Source of the DNA: Brugia malayi
Lineage: Eukaryota; Nematoda; Chromadorea; Rhabditida; Onchocercidae
Direction of reading: 5' to 3'
Length of the DNA: 64,000 nt
Assembly: GCF_000002995.4 (NCBI RefSeq)
Contig: NW_025062478.1
Coordinates: forward strand, 9,435,001 to 9,499,000
Part shown: positions 60,734 through 64,000 of the stretch, in pieces
Position numbering within the stretch: the stretch's first letter is position 1
Layout of the letters: each line of letters opens with the position of its first letter
The notes under the pieces: generated by a model
What the model was told of the DNA's origin: nothing
What the model saw: only the letters and a program-made list of their open reading frames with translations
The model's database searches: none
Position numbers and translations under genes: made by a program

Positions 60734-62469
60734 CTGAAAAAGCAAAAAATATTTAAACAATTAAGTTAAAAAAATCTAGCAATTTTCTTTTCTATTTTTT
60801 TCTAGTTTTTCAAAAAAAAAAAATTTAGCACTGAAAACTAAAAACATGTTTGCATGTTAATAAACATTGGAATGGGCTTCTTGGAAAATATAAATGTTTT
60901 AAAATAAAAGGAACAGAATTTTGATCACTTGTAAAGAAAGCAAACTTTTATAAATTTCAATATATTTCGCTAACAATATGATATGATCGAGGAAGAACAT
61001 AAGAAGAAAAGTAGAGCACATCTTGCTAATTAACTGTTTCCTTCATGAATCATATCTTTTCAATTTATTTTCAAGCCATAGATATTGTTATTCGTTATCA
61101 TTCCTGACATGGAGTCAACTGATAATCCGTTTTTGTTTTCTTGCCAGTACTGAGATGAAAGCAATTTCAATGCCACTAGTGCTCTTGTATATATTTAAAT
61201 TATACAGTATTCTAAGACATTCTTGCTAAAGCAGACATTCTTTCTTACAATTACCAATATTTGAAGTAAATATGCTGCTGGATTCTTAACATTTTTATAC
61301 TCCAAGATCGAGAAAAATTTGCTTATGAATATCGAACATAGTTACTTATAACAATACCGCTCTCGTTGCTCCAAAATTGCGTGAAGAAGAAATTTTTTCA
61401 ATAAATGCTTTTCTAAATATATGTAAAATGTCTCAAAATTTTCTCATGGTGCCAAAAGTTTGAAAACAGTTGTTATCCGCTGTGGAAAAAATGACTAAAA
61501 CAGTTTGATTAAGTTACTCTTTATTCTCAAATCTGAAATAAATACCAGTAGTAATTTCATAAATTCTTTTCAGCATTTATAAGTTTCACTTATTCAAAAC
61601 AAATTCTTTGCGCTAAGAAACCAATCACTTTTGTTGCTTCGTCGCTTTCTTTCCCTTCGTTGCTTTCTAGGAGATTAAACAATTTGGTTCTCACAATTCC
61701 AGCATGTTAAAAAAAATCATAGAAATTGGAACAAATGAAGTGATTAAATTAAAAAGATAAAAAAAATCAAGTATATACCAAGTTGTGATTTCTTGATGCA
61801 AAAAAAAAAAATTTGGAAAAATGACATCGCAATGAAGGAAAAAGTGGTTTGGCTGAAAAAACTTTTGCAGTGTTGAAATAATTGATCAAAGTGAGAGTTA
61901 ATGGAACATTTCAGTCAACACAAATAGCTTAAATAGACGTGCTATTGCTATGCCTCCTCAAATCCAGCTGTTTTACTTTGTTGATTGCCGATTAAATATT
62001 TAGTCACTCGCTGATATAAGTTTTACGCTCTGTTGTAAACCGCATAATCAAACAACATTATGAAATGATATGATTAAGAAGATTCTTTTCTTTCCCAAAA
62101 ATTGATTTTCATTTTATTTATGCAACAATCGAGGGAGGAATACATATCAGCAATTTTATTTCATTAGTAATTAAGCAATAGCGATATTTATTTGCAAATT
62201 CTTCGTGCATAGCATGCAAGGTTATTTGCAAATGAAATCAGTGGTTGAAGTTAATGCTGAAAAATACATTGCAGGGATAACGAAAAGAAAGTGATACTAG
62301 TATGCATATAAGATCAAAGAACAAACAATAATTTATCAATAAAAAGTAGGAAGTAATCAACAATAACAGAATTAGCAGAGTGCATTTCCTCCGTTTAAAG
62401 TGCTCAAGCTTAAATGATTCTTCATATGCAATTTCAATCTGCATTAAGCCTGAAAATCTTTACTGCTTA
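60734..62469. other. Region between unidentified gene and zinc-finger gene 2
   Basis: Contains repeat unit C (about 61780-62240) and, near 61145-61020 on the minus strand, a short open stretch after TTTCATCTCAG that may be an upstream exon of the gene at 59502-60733. Nothing else is supported. Confidence 0.5.
61780..62240. repeat. Segmental repeat unit, copy C (downstream of zinc-finger gene 2)
   Basis: Aligns with units A and B (GATCAAAGTGAGAGTTAATGG, ATTTAGTCACTCGCTGATAT, GGGAGGAATACATATCAGC) with scattered substitutions and short indels. It sits at the same distance from zinc-finger gene 2 as unit A from gene 1. Confidence 0.7.
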
Positions 62470-63584
62470 TCATACAGTGATAAGTCTATTATTCATTTGA
62501 TGAGTTACCATGTGACTTTGCAAGGTGCATTTCTGTGTGTAACTTTTTCCGCATATCGAACAACTGTACGGCTTCTCACCGGTATGAATCATCACATGTT
62601 TTTTCATATCCCCGAACTGAGTGAAATTTCTCTTGCATACTGGACAACTATACGGCTTTTCACAAGTATGAGTCTTCTTATGCCTTTTCATATTACAGAG
62701 ATCACCGAAATTCTTTTTGCATATGGAACAACTGTACGGCTTCTCACCGGTATGAACCACCATATGTGCTTTCATACTGCTGGACTGAGTGAAATTCCTT
62801 TTGCATATCGAACAACTGTACGGCTTCTCACCGGTATGAACCACCATATGTGCTTTCATACTGCTGGACTGAATAAAATTCTTTTTGCATATCGAACAAC
62901 TGTATGGCTTCTCACCGGTATGAACCACCATATGTGCTTTCATACTGCTGGACTTAATAAAATTCTTTTTGCATATCGAACAACTGTACGGCTTTTCACC
63001 AGTATGAATCATCATATGTTTTTTCATACTGTCAAACCGAGTGAAATTCTTTTTGCATATCGAACAACTGTACGGCTTTTCACCAGTATGAGTCGTCATA
63101 TGCCTTTTCATATTACAGAGATCACCGAAATTCTTTTTGCATACTGGACAACTATACGGCTTTTCACCGGTATGAGTCATCACATGTTTTTTCATATGTG
63201 TTATTTCCTTTTGACATATATCACAACGCCGTTTCTTTCCTGTGCTTTCTTTTTCTGGTTCAATTACTTCCATCAGTTTTTCGATTGGAACAAGTCGTCG
63301 CGGTTTAATTCGTTCATCACTCACTCTTTTCACTGATAAGCCTTGCGATTTATTTCCTTCCTCTTTCACTTTTGATATTGATAAATCCAACGGTTCTGTT
63401 TGTTCCGTTTGCGCTACCTTAAATGATATGAAATTATCAATGAAAAATCACTGTGAAAAATTTAAATGCCGATGGTATTGTGGTGTTATGTTGCTTTTTT
63501 TTTTTTTTTAACTTTATGTGGACTTACTGGGTTTCGAATATTGCTCAATTGGAAGACAAAGAAGAATAAATAGATGAAATGCAT
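62470..63584 (-). CDS. C2H2 zinc-finger protein with PLDLS motif, copy 2
   Basis: Paralogue of the gene at 57811-58925. Proposed exons on the minus strand: 63528-63584 and 62470-63417 (334 residues), with acceptor TTTAAG-GTAGC. It has one short atypical first finger and eight canonical C2H2 fingers with TGEKPY linkers, most of the form YSCSICKKNF...SSSMKAHMVVH. The EPLDLSISK motif (CtBP-binding PxDLS type) is kept. It lacks the second N-terminal KxxGLS-type repeat of copy 1. Three neighbouring fingers are almost identical, which points to finger gain by unequal exchange inside the array. The frame around the motif is open up to a TGA with no ATG, so the short upstream exon is needed here too. 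Its hydrophobic leader is identical to that in copy 1 and remains unproven. Confidence 0.85.
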
Positions 63585-64000
63585 GTCAATGAGAATAATT
63601 TGTTGCCAATTCTAAAAAACATTCAAATTTATTGACGGTTGCTTCTAAAGAATAATATCGCTGCTATTTGACAAATGCGCAAAGGAGATATTTCTTCAAG
63701 TAAATGCTTATACTAAATATATTAGTTTATTTACAAATTTATCATCTAATCCCAAAATCCCTGTCATAACTCAAAAGTTTGAAAAGAGGTAATCTTCTGT
63801 CGTCTTCTGTCGAAATGAATGAAATAAAACTACTGAATGAAAATTGTAGGAGAGTGTGACAGAGGCCAACCGATCAATTCTGTTAGATATTGTTCGATAA
63901 TCGCATGTATAAGTTCTCATTCAGATGGGAGTGGCAAACTACGTGTATTAATAACTTACGTCCACGTAAAATAAGTATAGCAATAATAATAGAATATATA
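63510..64000. repeat. Duplicated upstream region of zinc-finger gene 2
   Basis: Second copy of 58850-59320, running off the window end. Differences are a few substitutions plus a small tandem insertion of TCTTCTGTCG near 63795. This shows the 4.66-kb duplication is recent and extends beyond the window. Confidence 0.85.

Noticed and set aside
62380..63336. Long plus-strand open frame (318 codons) opposite zinc-finger gene 2
   Set aside because: It is the antisense of the repeated finger codons; a repeat whose unit is a multiple of three keeps the opposite strand open. Its residues (AYRTTVRLLTGMNHHM type) simply mirror the fingers.

Overview
The window is strongly AT-rich eukaryotic DNA. Most genes carry many short exons separated by introns that end in TTTTAG or TTTCAG, homopolymer A/T runs are common, and the transposon content is BEL/Pao-like. 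Together with the gene families present (bestrophin pair, env-bearing Pao retrotransposon) this suggests a nematode, possibly of the spirurid/filarial type. That placement is an inference and the species is not identified. I recognised no bacterial operon, rRNA, tRNA or CRISPR array.

Layout. 0.2-3.2 kb (minus): six-exon mitochondrial carrier of the SLC25A45/47/48 type. 6.1-8.7 kb (minus): a DESI2-like PPPDE cysteine isopeptidase. 13.3-20.3 kb and 21.7-26.9 kb (minus): two tandem bestrophin chloride-channel genes whose first six coding exons have identical lengths. In the first of them, the intron before exon 7 is filled by a minisatellite made of copies of the adjoining 3' splice site and exon start, and its last unit is split by a solo LTR with a 5-bp target duplication. 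31.6-33.8 kb (plus): a five-exon SGF11/ATXN7L3 homologue (SAGA deubiquitinase module). 35.0-38.5 kb (minus): a nine-exon APMAP/strictosidine-synthase-like membrane-anchored beta-propeller with one apparent AT 5' splice site.

40-56 kb is a transposon landing zone. A full-length, very young BEL/Pao element with an env-like ORF (44846-52909, minus strand; two 506-bp LTRs differing at one position I could find; 5-bp TSD gtttt) lies between decayed remnants of an older plus-strand Pao element (gag/protease at about 40.9-41.3 kb, RNase H/integrase at about 54.05-55.5 kb). The young element is interrupted by one apparent frameshift in protease and one in integrase.

57.3-64 kb is a recent segmental duplication. 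It holds two C2H2 zinc-finger genes (minus) that share a PLDLS motif typical of CtBP-recruiting repressors but differ in finger number. A third, finger-less copy of the flanking DNA sits inside an intron of an unidentified minus-strand gene whose last three exons can be followed at 59.5-60.7 kb.

Exon coordinates were worked out by hand from splice signals, reading frame and family similarity, so single-base errors are possible. Family names come from recognised motifs, not from a database search. The host genes look unrelated to one another; there is no sign of a pathway cluster beyond the two tandem duplications.
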